Source: JBBDMW01 sp040878005
Lineage (GTDB): Bacteria > Chloroflexota > Dehalococcoidia > Lucifugimonadales > Lucifugimonadaceae
Reading direction: 5' to 3'
DNA: 36,429 nucleotides
Assembly (NCBI GenBank): GCA_040878005.1
Contig: JBBDMW010000011.1
Span: 1 to 36,429, forward strand
Shown here one piece after another: positions 1 to 7,710 of this stretch. Each line of letters begins with the position of its first letter. Within the stretch, counting starts at the first letter, position 1. A program made the position numbers and the translations under genes. The notes beneath the pieces were generated by a model that was given only the letters and a program-made list of their open reading frames with translations, was not told the DNA's origin and searched no databases.

Positions 1-54
1 ACCGTGCTGAAGAAGGTCGACAAAGCTAACAAAACTTTGGCCACACGACACTAG
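1..54 (+). CDS. Possible C-terminal end of a gene truncated by the window edge
   Basis: Reading from base 1 gives 17 codons (TVLKKVDKANKTLATRH) ending in TAG at 52-54. The lysine-rich composition is plausible for a protein C-terminus, but nothing identifies a family and so short an open frame can arise by chance. The rest of the stretch up to 211 holds no gene that I can see, only a short inverted repeat (CTGTC/GACAG) around 145-168 that lacks a T-run. Confidence 0.3.
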   Translation, partial: TVLKKVDKANKTLATRH

Positions 55-211
55 GAAACCGCAATTGGAGGCTCATCAGATTCCGATAGCGATCCACTCC
101 CTCACGATTAAACTTATTATTCGACCTCAACGACGCCATGATCCTGTCGTTGTGCCTGTGAGGGACAGCTATTAATTTACTCTGCGTCGGGGTTTGGTTC
201 AGTTGGTGCCC

Positions 212-2494
212 CTACTCCACCGCCTCATCCAGTAGCTCTATCAGGTCCTTCGCCTTCTTTGAATCGGTGAGGCCCTTCGCTGAGATGCCCTCCTCCATCA
301 TCTGGAGGCAGAAGGGGCAGGAAACGGCCACTGTATCGCCGTCGGTCTCCAGGAACTGCTCCGTGCGGATGTGGTTCACCCGTTTGCCGGACTCCTCCAT
401 CCACATGCGGCCGCCGCCTGCGCCGCAGCAAAAGCCGCGGTCCTTGCAGCGCTTCATCTCGAGAAGCTCCATGCCCGGGATGGAAGTGGCCACGTTGCGC
501 GGAGAATCATAGACACCGTTGTGGCGGCCCAGGTAGCAGGAGTCGTGGTAGGTGACCTTCGAAGGGCGAGGCATGCTGGCTTTGTCCTGCGTGCCGGGTT
601 CGGCCCCAGTCGCGTCCTCGCCCGATCGGTCATCGGGGGCATTGTCGCCGGGTTCGTGCGAGGAGAGATCCTTCGCTTCACTCAGGATGACAGGTGAGGC
701 ATCCTGCCCGGCGTTGGGGCGACCTGCCAAAGCGCCAGGACTGTCCAGGACCACGTTTGCACCGCTCAGCGCCACGTCATTGGCGTCTCTAAACGACAGT
801 CGTCCTGCGGCAATCAGTTCCTCGACAAACCCTGTGTAGTGCATAACCTCATACTCGCCGCCAAGCTGCGGGTACTCGTTCTTGAGAGTGTTGAAGCAGT
901 GGGGGCAGGTCGTCAGCACCTTCTTCACGTTGTAGCGGGCGAACGTCTCAATGTTCTGCTGCGCCATCACCTGGAACAGGTACTCATTGCCCATGCGGCG
1001 CGCCGGGTCGCCGTTGCACGTCTCCTCATCGCCCAGCACAGCGAAGTCCACGCCGGCCTTCTTCAGCACCGACGCCATGGAGCGTGTCACCTCGATGCCC
1101 CTCTGCACCAGTGCGCCGGAGCAGCCCACCCAGAACAGCACCTCGGCGTCCGGCTTCTCCGCCAGCGTGGGGATGTCGAGTCCCTCCATCCAGCTTGTGC
1201 GGGTGAGGGTTGTGCCGCGCCATGGGTGCCCGCGCTGCTCAAGGTTCTCCAGGGCCGACTGCGCTGTATCAGGCGCCTTGCCCTCTTCGAGGACCAGGAA
1301 GCGCCGCATGTCCACGATGGTGTCGATGTGGTTGATGGACACCGGGCAGGCTTCCACGCAGGCGGCGCAGCTTGTGCAGGACCACAGGACATCTTCGCCC
1401 GCGGCGTCGGAGACCATCGAGCGGGCCGGAGCGGGCGGCGTTTCGCCTGCGGGTGTGGCCATCAGCACCGGGGCGCGCTCCATGGCGTATGCGTGCATGT
1501 CCTGGATGAACTTGCGGGGCGATAGCGGCTTGCCGCTGGCCCAGGCGGGGCACTGGTCCTGGCAGCGGCCGCAGTTGGTGCACGATTCAAACGCCAGCAC
1601 CTGGTTCCAGCCCAGGTCCGGCAGGTCCTTTGCGCCGAACGTCTCCAGCTTCTCGAAGTCGCCCATGGGCCTGAGCGCGCCCCGTGGCCGCAGGGTGCGG
1701 AAGTATGAGTTGAGCGGGCTGACGATGATGTGGCTGAGCTTGTTGAATCCAACGGCCAGGTACACGAACCCGGCGGTGAATATCGCGGCGTGCAGCCACC
1801 ACATGCCGGCGTGGATGCTCTGCATGGCGTCGGGAGTAATGCCGAGGCTGCTGAATGCTGTGGCGAACAGCCAGCCCACCGGCGACCACAGCGCCGCGGA
1901 GGAGTCGTAAAGGGCGCTGGCCGGGTTCAACTCCGTTGCGCCTATCCTGAGCGCCTCCAGCACGAAGCCAGAGAGCAGCAGGAGGGCGAGCAGGCCGAGT
2001 ATGACGCTGTCGTCCAGGAACGTATTCAGCCGGGGCGGCCGGATCACGTACCGCCGGTATGCTGCCATGCCCAGGCCGACTGTCGCCAGTAGCCCGCCGA
2101 ATATGTCCCATACAAACGACGTCTGGAGCCGGAAGTGGGCCGTGGGGAACGTCCAGCCCAGGTAGTGCTCCGTGTTGAACTCGATGGCCGCTACTATGGT
2201 GGCCACAAGCAGGATGCCGAACCCCCAGAATATGGCGAAGTGCATGATGCCGGGGTAAAGCTCGTGCCGGGCGAACTTGCGGTGGGCGAAGATGTCGAAC
2301 GCCGCTAGCTTGATGAACTCCCTGGCGCGGACCTTGTGAGAGCCAAGCTCGCCGTACTCGCCTCCTGTGCGCCATATGCGGATGCGCCGGTACAGGCCGT
2401 AGAGCAGTGCGCCCAGGGCGATGGGCCCCGCCACGTATACGAGCATGCCCAGCAGCGGGTACCCGATATTCCAGAAGTCTTCGCGTCCGTCCAA
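212..2494 (-). CDS. Membrane Fe-S oxidoreductase with NarI-like and two CCG domains (HdrD/EtfAB:quinone oxidoreductase type)
   Basis: The predicted 760-residue protein starts with several membrane helices (about 1-260) holding spaced histidines, as in NarI-like heme b subunits. A bipartite 4Fe-4S ferredoxin domain follows, with CTNCGRCQDQCP near 306 and CTSCAACVEACP near 373. Two CCG (heterodisulfide reductase D) domains come next: CSGALVQRG near 459 to CPHCFN near 531, then CYLGRHNG near 654, CCGAGGG near 688 and CPFCLQ near 725. Family knowledge links this architecture to membrane electron transfer from ETF or similar donors to menaquinone; the actual donor is inferred. The start is TTG, 4 nt after the stop of the DUF2283 gene, so translational coupling is likely. 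Oddity: the linker between the CCG domains (about 565-645) is far longer than usual and contains a captured repeat. Confidence 0.88.
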   Translation of the reverse strand: MDGREDFWNIGYPLLGMLVYVAGPIALGALLYGLYRRIRIWRTGGEYGELGSHKVRAREFIKLAAFDIFAHRKFARHELYPGIMHFAIFWGFGILLVATIVAAIEFNTEHYLGWTFPTAHFRLQTSFVWDIFGGLLATVGLGMAAYRRYVIRPPRLNTFLDDSVILGLLALLLLSGFVLEALRIGATELNPASALYDSSAALWSPVGWLFATAFSSLGITPDAMQSIHAGMWWLHAAIFTAGFVYLAVGFNKLSHIIVSPLNSYFRTLRPRGALRPMGDFEKLETFGAKDLPDLGWNQVLAFESCTNCGRCQDQCPAWASGKPLSPRKFIQDMHAYAMERAPVLMATPAGETPPAPARSMVSDAAGEDVLWSCTSCAACVEACPVSINHIDTIVDMRRFLVLEEGKAPDTAQSALENLEQRGHPWRGTTLTRTSWMEGLDIPTLAEKPDAEVLFWVGCSGALVQRGIEVTRSMASVLKKAGVDFAVLGDEETCNGDPARRMGNEYLFQVMAQQNIETFARYNVKKVLTTCPHCFNTLKNEYPQLGGEYEVMHYTGFVEELIAAGRLSFRDANDVALSGANVVLDSPGALAGRPNAGQDASPVILSEAKDLSSHEPGDNAPDDRSGEDATGAEPGTQDKASMPRPSKVTYHDSCYLGRHNGVYDSPRNVATSIPGMELLEMKRCKDRGFCCGAGGGRMWMEESGKRVNHIRTEQFLETDGDTVAVSCPFCLQMMEEGISAKGLTDSKKAKDLIELLDEAVE
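660..694 (-). repeat. Interspersed SEAKDL-type repeat captured inside a coding sequence
   Basis: On the minus strand this reads a CATCCTGAGTGAAGCGAAGG core followed by ATCTCTCCTC. I recognise it as the kind of short palindrome-like repeat found dispersed in many environmental bacterial genomes, which in one frame translates as VILSEAKDL. Here it is translated in frame within the Fe-S protein, near residues 601-612. Its presence is read directly from the sequence; the family assignment rests on memory. Confidence 0.7.
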
Positions 2495-2498
2495 GAGA

Positions 2499-2735
2499 CT
2501 ACTGGGGCTCAGTGCGACGCGGCAGGCTCTCCAGCGTCACCGTGGGCCGCTTGCCGTTGCCAAGGACCTGGCGGGCACGAAGGATCTCGATGCCCATGAG
2601 CGTGTCGTCCGGCCCGATATCCAGTGCCACGTCAGCGTTCACCCTGAGCGTGCGGCTGGCCTGCACCCCTTCCAGGGGCTCCTCGGGGAGATGTATATAA
2701 ACGGCGTCAGCGTCGGAGTCGTAAGTTATCTTCAT
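2499..2735 (-). CDS. DUF2283 family small protein
   Basis: This 78-residue protein opens with MKITYDSDADAVYIHL, the hallmark of the DUF2283 family, and continues with a VALDIGPDDTLMGIEIL segment typical of its second half. The length is normal for the family. These proteins have no established biochemical role; many sit beside toxin-antitoxin or metabolic genes. Its stop lies 4 nt before the TTG start of the membrane Fe-S protein, so the two are probably co-transcribed. The 173 bp upstream, towards the UbiA gene, contain no other supported gene. Confidence 0.85.
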   Translation of the reverse strand: MKITYDSDADAVYIHLPEEPLEGVQASRTLRVNADVALDIGPDDTLMGIEILRARQVLGNGKRPTVTLESLPRRTEPQ

Positions 2736-2908
2736 TTCGCATACATCGCCGGAGAGGATCCAAGTGGGTCAGGTACGTGACTCCATCTTATATGCCAACC
2801 GTTGCCCCCGGCCCCGGCACCACACATGCGGCCGTTCCTCCCTGGTCGTTAAGTACGTCGATGCGGTTCTCGATCCTGCTGGATTCGACGGCTGGCAGGC
2901 CGTGATCC

Positions 2909-3898
2909 CTACCGGTTCACAAGTAATACAGCTGCGGCAGTGATGAGCCACAGGACTATGTTGATCATCAGGGGCCGGTCGGTGATGAGAATTTCTTCCG
3001 GAGCCTCGCCGTGCCTGTGCCGGTACATCAGGTACAGGTAGCGGAACAGGCCGTAACCCACGAACGGTATGGTGAGCATCATGGAGTTGTTCTCAGGAAC
3101 ATTGGCTTCTGTTATGCCGCCACTGAACGTGTACAGCGTGTATGCAACCAGCGTGGACGTTGCCACAATTACGATGAACTGGTCGAGCAGCTTTTCGCTG
3201 TATTCGGAGAGTATCCCCCGCTGCGTCACGGCGCGGTCCCCTGCCTCCACGAGCTCGCTGCGCCTCTTGACCAGTGCTATGAACAGCGCTCCCATGGCAG
3301 TGACCACGAACAGCCACGGCGAAATCGTCAGGTCAAGCTGGACGTCTACGCCACCCCGGTGCAGGATTGTGCTTTCAATCGCCAGGGCGCCGGCAACCGC
3401 CCGTAGCACGAAGCCCGCAGCGATGGCCATGACGTCCAGGATGACCATGTGCTTGATGAACAGGCTGTAGCCCAGCATGAGTCCCATGTAGCCAGTAGCG
3501 GCGTAGCCGAGGTCTGCTCGTATAAGGAACGAGAGCACAAGCGCGCCAACTGCCAGGGCAATGGCCACCGTCCACGCGAGGGGAACTGGAATGATGCCGG
3601 CGGCAATGGGCCGGTTTCGCTTGACCGGGTGAGCGCGGTCGCGCTCAACATCAAGCGCATCATTGATGAAATACACGGCTGCCGACAGGGCCACGAACAA
3701 TGCCATGGCCGCGAGGCTGCGCCCGACGAGTGAGGACATGCCGATGATGTCCGAGGTATCCCACCACTTGTTTATGGTGAAAAACAGGGGGACTAGAACG
3801 AGGCCGTTCTTCACCATCTGTTTCGGTCGCGCAGTGCGTATCAGGCCACGCGAGAGTGTCACAGCGGAGCCGCCGGCAGCAGTGGATAAAGTTGCCAT
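2909..3898 (-). CDS. UbiA-family decaprenyl-phosphate phosphoribosyltransferase (DPPR synthase-like)
   Basis: A 329-residue polytopic membrane protein of the UbiA superfamily. The first aspartate motif is FINDALDVERDRAHPVKRNR (near 90-110), and the NDxxDxxxDRxHPxKxxRPIA form is typical of DPPR synthases such as mycobacterial Rv3806c, as is the N-terminal ARPKQMVKN stretch. That family moves ribose-5-phosphate from PRPP onto a polyprenyl phosphate, the first step to decaprenylphosphoryl-arabinose. No epimerase partners (DprE1/DprE2) are visible here, so the end product is unknown. The gene is transcribed divergently from tlyA. A TTGACC/TATCAT promoter puts the transcript start within about 2 nt of the ATG, suggesting leaderless translation. 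A quinone-type UbiA is less likely given the HPxKxxRP pattern. Confidence 0.82.
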   Translation of the reverse strand: MATLSTAAGGSAVTLSRGLIRTARPKQMVKNGLVLVPLFFTINKWWDTSDIIGMSSLVGRSLAAMALFVALSAAVYFINDALDVERDRAHPVKRNRPIAAGIIPVPLAWTVAIALAVGALVLSFLIRADLGYAATGYMGLMLGYSLFIKHMVILDVMAIAAGFVLRAVAGALAIESTILHRGGVDVQLDLTISPWLFVVTAMGALFIALVKRRSELVEAGDRAVTQRGILSEYSEKLLDQFIVIVATSTLVAYTLYTFSGGITEANVPENNSMMLTIPFVGYGLFRYLYLMYRHRHGEAPEEILITDRPLMINIVLWLITAAAVLLVNR

Positions 3899-3906
3899 TT
3901 GAAATG

Positions 3907-3936
3907 ATGATATGAGTCTTCAGAAGATACGGTCAA
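3907..3936 (-). promoter_or_regulatory. Promoter candidate for the DPPR synthase-like gene
   Basis: On the minus strand TTGACC (3936-3931) and TATCAT (3912-3907) are separated by 18 nt. The expected transcription start is about 3900 and the ATG is at 3898, so the transcript would be leaderless or nearly so. There is no Shine-Dalgarno sequence before the ATG, which fits. Confidence 0.5.
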
Positions 3937-3958
3937 CGAAAACACTACACAAAAACGT

Positions 3959-4729
3959 ATGAGTGCCCACGGTAAAAAGGTGCGCCTGGACAGGGCGATG
4001 GTGGATCGCGGCCTTGCTGAATCCGGGGAGAAGGCACGCGCCCTGGTAATGGCAGGGGCGGTTTCGCTGCCGGGCCACCCGGGACGCGGAAGACCCACGC
4101 CGGGAATGCTGGTCGCCGGAAACCAGGAGATTGCCGTCACGTCAGGGCCAAGGTTCGTGTCCCGTGGCGGGGAGAAGCTTGCACACGCCCTGGATGTGTT
4201 CGGCCTCAACCCATCAGGCAATTTAGCGCTGGATATTGGTGCGTCCACAGGCGGTTTCACCGATTGCCTGCTCCAAGCCGGGGCATCACGAGTTTACGCG
4301 GTGGATGTGGGCCGCGGCCAGCTTCACAACCGTCTTATCAGGGACGAGCGGGTCGTGAGCATGGAGCGGGTGAATGCCCGCAACCACTATGAGATCGGTG
4401 AGCTGGTGGACCTTGTAGTCGCTGACGTGTCATTCATATCGCTCCGCCTGGTCCTGCCCAGGGCCATTGCTCACCTTCGCCCTGGCGGGGCGGCCGTCGT
4501 TCTTGTGAAGCCCCAGTTCGAGGCCGAGCCGGGGGAAGTGGGAAGCGGTGGGATAATCCGGGACTCGCAGGTGCATGCTGCAATACTTGGGCGGTTCACC
4601 CAGTGGGCGGTATCGAACGGCCTGCGGCTGCGGGGCCTCACTTCGTCGCCCATCCGCGGCGACAAGGGCAATCGGGAGTTCCTGGTGCAATTAGAACCTG
4701 CCCGGGACGGGTTCGCATCTAACTTGTGA
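3959..4729 (+). CDS. tlyA: TlyA family rRNA 2'-O-methyltransferase
   Basis: A 256-residue protein of usual family length. An N-terminal S4 RNA-binding domain (about 9-65, VRLDRAMVDRGL...KARALVMAG) precedes an FtsJ-like SAM domain. The SAM motif is LALDIGASTGGFTDCLL near 84-100, followed by YAVDVGRGQL, VVADVSFISLR and VVLVKPQFEAEPGEVG. Members methylate ribose in 16S and/or 23S rRNA (C1409/C1920 in mycobacteria); some have been called haemolysins. The start is ATG. The gene is divergent from the UbiA gene and is followed by the purine genes, which have their own promoter. Confidence 0.9.
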   Translation: MSAHGKKVRLDRAMVDRGLAESGEKARALVMAGAVSLPGHPGRGRPTPGMLVAGNQEIAVTSGPRFVSRGGEKLAHALDVFGLNPSGNLALDIGASTGGFTDCLLQAGASRVYAVDVGRGQLHNRLIRDERVVSMERVNARNHYEIGELVDLVVADVSFISLRLVLPRAIAHLRPGGAAVVLVKPQFEAEPGEVGSGGIIRDSQVHAAILGRFTQWAVSNGLRLRGLTSSPIRGDKGNREFLVQLEPARDGFASNL

Positions 4730-4741
4730 TCGGCGGAATAG

Positions 4742-4758
4742 GCAACTAGCGGAGTTGC
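4742..4758 (+). terminator. Weak hairpin after tlyA
   Basis: GCAACT-AGCGG-AGTTGC forms a 6-bp stem 12 nt after the tlyA stop. No T-run follows, so it is at best a weak intrinsic terminator. Confidence 0.25.
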
Positions 4759-4776
4759 GACTGCGAGATTTACGCG

Positions 4777-4806
4777 TTGACCCGCTTCTTAAGTCGAGGC
4801 TACAAT
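4777..4806 (+). promoter_or_regulatory. Promoter candidate for the purF group
   Basis: TTGACC (4777-4782) and TACAAT (4801-4806) are spaced by 18 nt, a near-consensus sigma-70-type pair. The predicted start near 4813 leaves a leader of about 145 nt to the preferred purF start. I recognised no purine riboswitch or PurR box in that leader. Confidence 0.55.
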
Positions 4807-4957
4807 TCGTGGCGTAAGATTTTCTTTTGCGCCGGGTCGTGGTCCGATCCTGTATCATCTGGCCCGGCCAAAGCTGGTGAAGTTCATCGGTTTTATTCGG
4901 CCTCGGTGGCGGAACTTCCTAATCTTCAGCCAACGCTCCAGGATCACGGGCGGCATA

Positions 4958-6406
4958 TTGCATCCCATTCCCGGCAACGGGCCGAACAGCCAGGCAGACG
5001 ACCGTCCGCGTGAAGCGTGCGGCGTTGTAGGCGCTTACCTTCCTGGCGAAGACGTTTCACGAATAGCATTCTTTGGCCTTTTCGCTCTCCAGCATCGCGG
5101 CCAGGAGAGCGCTGGCATCGCCGCGACTCGGGGCGACCGCATTTCTGTGCGGGCTGAGATGGGCCTGGTGGCGCAGGTGTTCCGGGAGGAGGACCTTGAG
5201 GCCCTTTCCGGCCACATTGCCATAGGCCACACCCGGTATTCCACGATGGGGGGCAGCCGTGAGTGCAACGCTCAGCCCATCTTGGCTGAGGGACCACACG
5301 GGCAGCTTGCCCTGGGCCACAACGGCAATGTCATCAACGCCAGTTCCCTTCGTGAAGACTTGGCGCGCGAATGGGGCTCGACCTTCGAGAGTACCTCCGA
5401 CTCAGAAGTGATTGCAGAGATGTACGCGAAGGCGCCGGGCACAACCTGGGCCCAGCGTTCAGCCCACATCATGCGACGGGTGCGGGGCGCTTACTCCCTG
5501 GTAATCATGACCAAGGACGAGTTGGTTGCAGTGCGGGACCCGCTCGGCATGAGGCCCCTTTGCCTGGGCAGCCTGAACGGCGGCTGGGTGGTGGCATCCG
5601 AGACGTGCGCCCTGGACAACATCGGCGCCAAGTTCATCAGGGAGCTTGACCCGGGCGAGACGCTTGTCATCAACTCTGAAGGCCTTGAATCCAAGGTGTG
5701 GCCGGGCGCCCGCAAGACTCATTCGATGTGTGTCTTCGAGCAGATTTACTTCGCCCGCCCTGACAGCATCCTTGGCGGCGAGCTTGCATATGCCACCCGC
5801 AAGCGGATGGGCGCCCAGCTTTTTGAGCAGCACCCCGCGGAGGGCGACCTCGTCATTGGCATACCGGACTCGGCCATAGCCGCCGCTGTCGGGTACTCAC
5901 AGGCATCCGATATCCCGTACGGCGAGGGCCTTGTCAAGAACCGCTATGTGGGGCGTACTTTTATCCAGCCTGACCAGCGCATGCGTGATCTTGGTGTGCA
6001 GCTAAAGTTCAACGCCCTTCCGGAGATGATCGCTGGCAAGAGGCTGGTGATCGTGGATGACAGCATTGTCCGGGGCACTACCACGCCGAGAGTGCTCAAG
6101 ATGCTCCGTGAGGCTGGGGCGACCGAGATCCATATGCGGGTCTGCGCTCCGCCCATCATTGCACCCTGCCACTTCGGCGTGGACATGGGAACTATTGGCG
6201 AATTGATCGCAGCGCGAAAGAGCGTTGAGGAGATACGCCAGTACATCGATGCCGATACGCTCGGATTCCTGGATGTGCCTGGCCTCATGAAGGCCGTGGG
6301 CGTCAAAGACGACCGCTACTGCCGCGGCTGTTTCACCGGCGAGTACCCCATCCCCGTGCAACTGGAGATGAACAAGCTCCAGATGGAAGCTGCCGGGTCA
6401 CGCTGA
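4958..6406 (+). CDS. purF: Amidophosphoribosyltransferase (PurF)
   Basis: This enzyme makes phosphoribosylamine from PRPP and glutamine, the first step of purine synthesis. The N-terminal Ntn glutaminase starts with the nucleophile cysteine in EACGVVGAYLPGED, followed by LQHRGQESAG and GHTRYSTMG. The PRPP site is RLVIVDDSIVRGTT. Cysteines in SMCVFEQIYFARPDS, CHFGVDMG and YCRGCFTGEYP match the 4Fe-4S ligands of the B. subtilis-type enzyme. The open frame extends upstream to a GTG at 4877, which would give 47 residues before the catalytic Cys. I prefer the TTG at 4958, which gives a 20-residue propeptide nearer family norms; neither has a strong ribosome-binding site. purM and purH follow. Confidence 0.93.
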   Translation: MHPIPGNGPNSQADDRPREACGVVGAYLPGEDVSRIAFFGLFALQHRGQESAGIAATRGDRISVRAEMGLVAQVFREEDLEALSGHIAIGHTRYSTMGGSRECNAQPILAEGPHGQLALGHNGNVINASSLREDLAREWGSTFESTSDSEVIAEMYAKAPGTTWAQRSAHIMRRVRGAYSLVIMTKDELVAVRDPLGMRPLCLGSLNGGWVVASETCALDNIGAKFIRELDPGETLVINSEGLESKVWPGARKTHSMCVFEQIYFARPDSILGGELAYATRKRMGAQLFEQHPAEGDLVIGIPDSAIAAAVGYSQASDIPYGEGLVKNRYVGRTFIQPDQRMRDLGVQLKFNALPEMIAGKRLVIVDDSIVRGTTTPRVLKMLREAGATEIHMRVCAPPIIAPCHFGVDMGTIGELIAARKSVEEIRQYIDADTLGFLDVPGLMKAVGVKDDRYCRGCFTGEYPIPVQLEMNKLQMEAAGSR

Positions 6407-6573
6407 CCCCCTGTGAGTTGTATGCCGGGCACCCACATTGCCGTTACTGTCAGGGTCTTCAGCGTTTGATGTGCCCGCGCCTCTGCCGGAACGTATACTG
6501 GCGGTTCACCTGCGACGCTGCCAGCCGGTTCAGGCTGGCCAGCAACAAACATTCGCCAACGGAGCGCCTCTGA

Positions 6574-7608
6574 ATGGCCGCCAACAACGCACCCAGGACG
6601 TATCGTGACGCCGGCGTGGACCTTGACGCCGCTGCGGCAGTCAAGGAGCGCATCAAGGACCTGGCCGCCGGCACGCTCGGGCCTGGAGTAGTTGGCGGGC
6701 CGGGATTCTTCGGCGGCATATTCGATCCTGACCCAGCGGGGCAGATGCTCCTTGTTTCCAGCACCGATAGCGTGGGCACGAAGCTACGAGTCGCCGAGGC
6801 CATGGGCCGGCATGACACCATCGGGATAGACATAGTCAACCACTGCGTCAATGACGTGCTGCCTGCCGGCGCCACACCGCTATTCTTCCTCGACTATATC
6901 GGCATTAGCCGGTTCGACCAGGAGCGCATCGCTCAGATCGTTACCGGGCTCTCCCGTGCCTGCTCGGAAGCCGGTTGCGCTCTGCTCGGTGGTGAAACAG
7001 CGACTCTGCCTGGCATCTACCACGGCGACGATTATGACCTGGTTGGGTTCATCGTAGGATCTGTGCAGAAGGATGCTCTCCTGGGGCCGGAAAACACCCG
7101 CCCCGGCGACATCCTGCTTGGCCTGCCGTCGAGCGGCCTGCACACAAACGGCTACTCACTGGTCCGGTCCATTTTCGGTATAGATGACAACCCTTCGTTG
7201 GTGGATCAGCCTGTGCCCGGCACTGACCGAACACTTGGCGATGCTCTGCTGGAACCGCACCGGAGTTACCTGCCAGCCCTAAGGCCGGTGCTGAACCGCA
7301 TCAGGGGTATGGGGCACATAACGGGCGGCGGGTTCTTCAAAAATGTCCCGCGCTCTCTCGCAGATGGCCTCGGCGCTGAGATTGACATTTCCACATGGGA
7401 AACTCCGCCGCTGTTCAGGTTCATACAGGAGCGTGGGAACGTGGATGAAGCCGAAATGTACCGTGTATACAACATGGGCGTAGGCATGGTGGTAATCGTG
7501 GAGCCTGCATTTGCGGATGAAGTGATGTCCGAAGTGCCAGGATCATGGCGAATAGGACGTGTCGTTGAAAAATCGGGCGCAGAGCGTGTCACGCTGGTGG
7601 GCGGATAA
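6574..7608 (+). CDS. purM: Phosphoribosylformylglycinamidine cyclo-ligase (PurM)
   Basis: A 344-residue AIR synthase, which closes the imidazole ring of the purine precursor using ATP. It begins TYRDAGVDLDAA, the family's opening motif. STDSVGTKLRVAEAMGRHDT, VNHCVNDVLPAGATPLFFLDY, LLGGETATLPGIY and GHITGGGFFKNVPR are all conserved AIRS/PurM signatures. The ATG at 6574 has GGAG 9 nt upstream. The 167 bp after purF hold no gene and no clear terminator, so read-through is likely. purH follows 102 bp downstream. Confidence 0.95.
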   Translation: MAANNAPRTYRDAGVDLDAAAAVKERIKDLAAGTLGPGVVGGPGFFGGIFDPDPAGQMLLVSSTDSVGTKLRVAEAMGRHDTIGIDIVNHCVNDVLPAGATPLFFLDYIGISRFDQERIAQIVTGLSRACSEAGCALLGGETATLPGIYHGDDYDLVGFIVGSVQKDALLGPENTRPGDILLGLPSSGLHTNGYSLVRSIFGIDDNPSLVDQPVPGTDRTLGDALLEPHRSYLPALRPVLNRIRGMGHITGGGFFKNVPRSLADGLGAEIDISTWETPPLFRFIQERGNVDEAEMYRVYNMGVGMVVIVEPAFADEVMSEVPGSWRIGRVVEKSGAERVTLVGG

Positions 7609-7710
7609 AGTTGCGCTTATTTCAACTGGCACAGTCGTACTCGCACGGGCATCTGCGCCTTGGCCGAGGCAGCAGTACAGGATTAAAGACGGCGGCTGTG
7701 CTGCCGGACG

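Noticed and set aside
839..1910. Long plus-strand reading frames of 228 and 319 codons
   Set aside because: They lie opposite the Fe-S protein gene, which has intact cofactor motifs. The plus-strand translations are Ala/Arg/His/Ser-rich with no family resemblance, typical antisense artefacts in GC-rich DNA.
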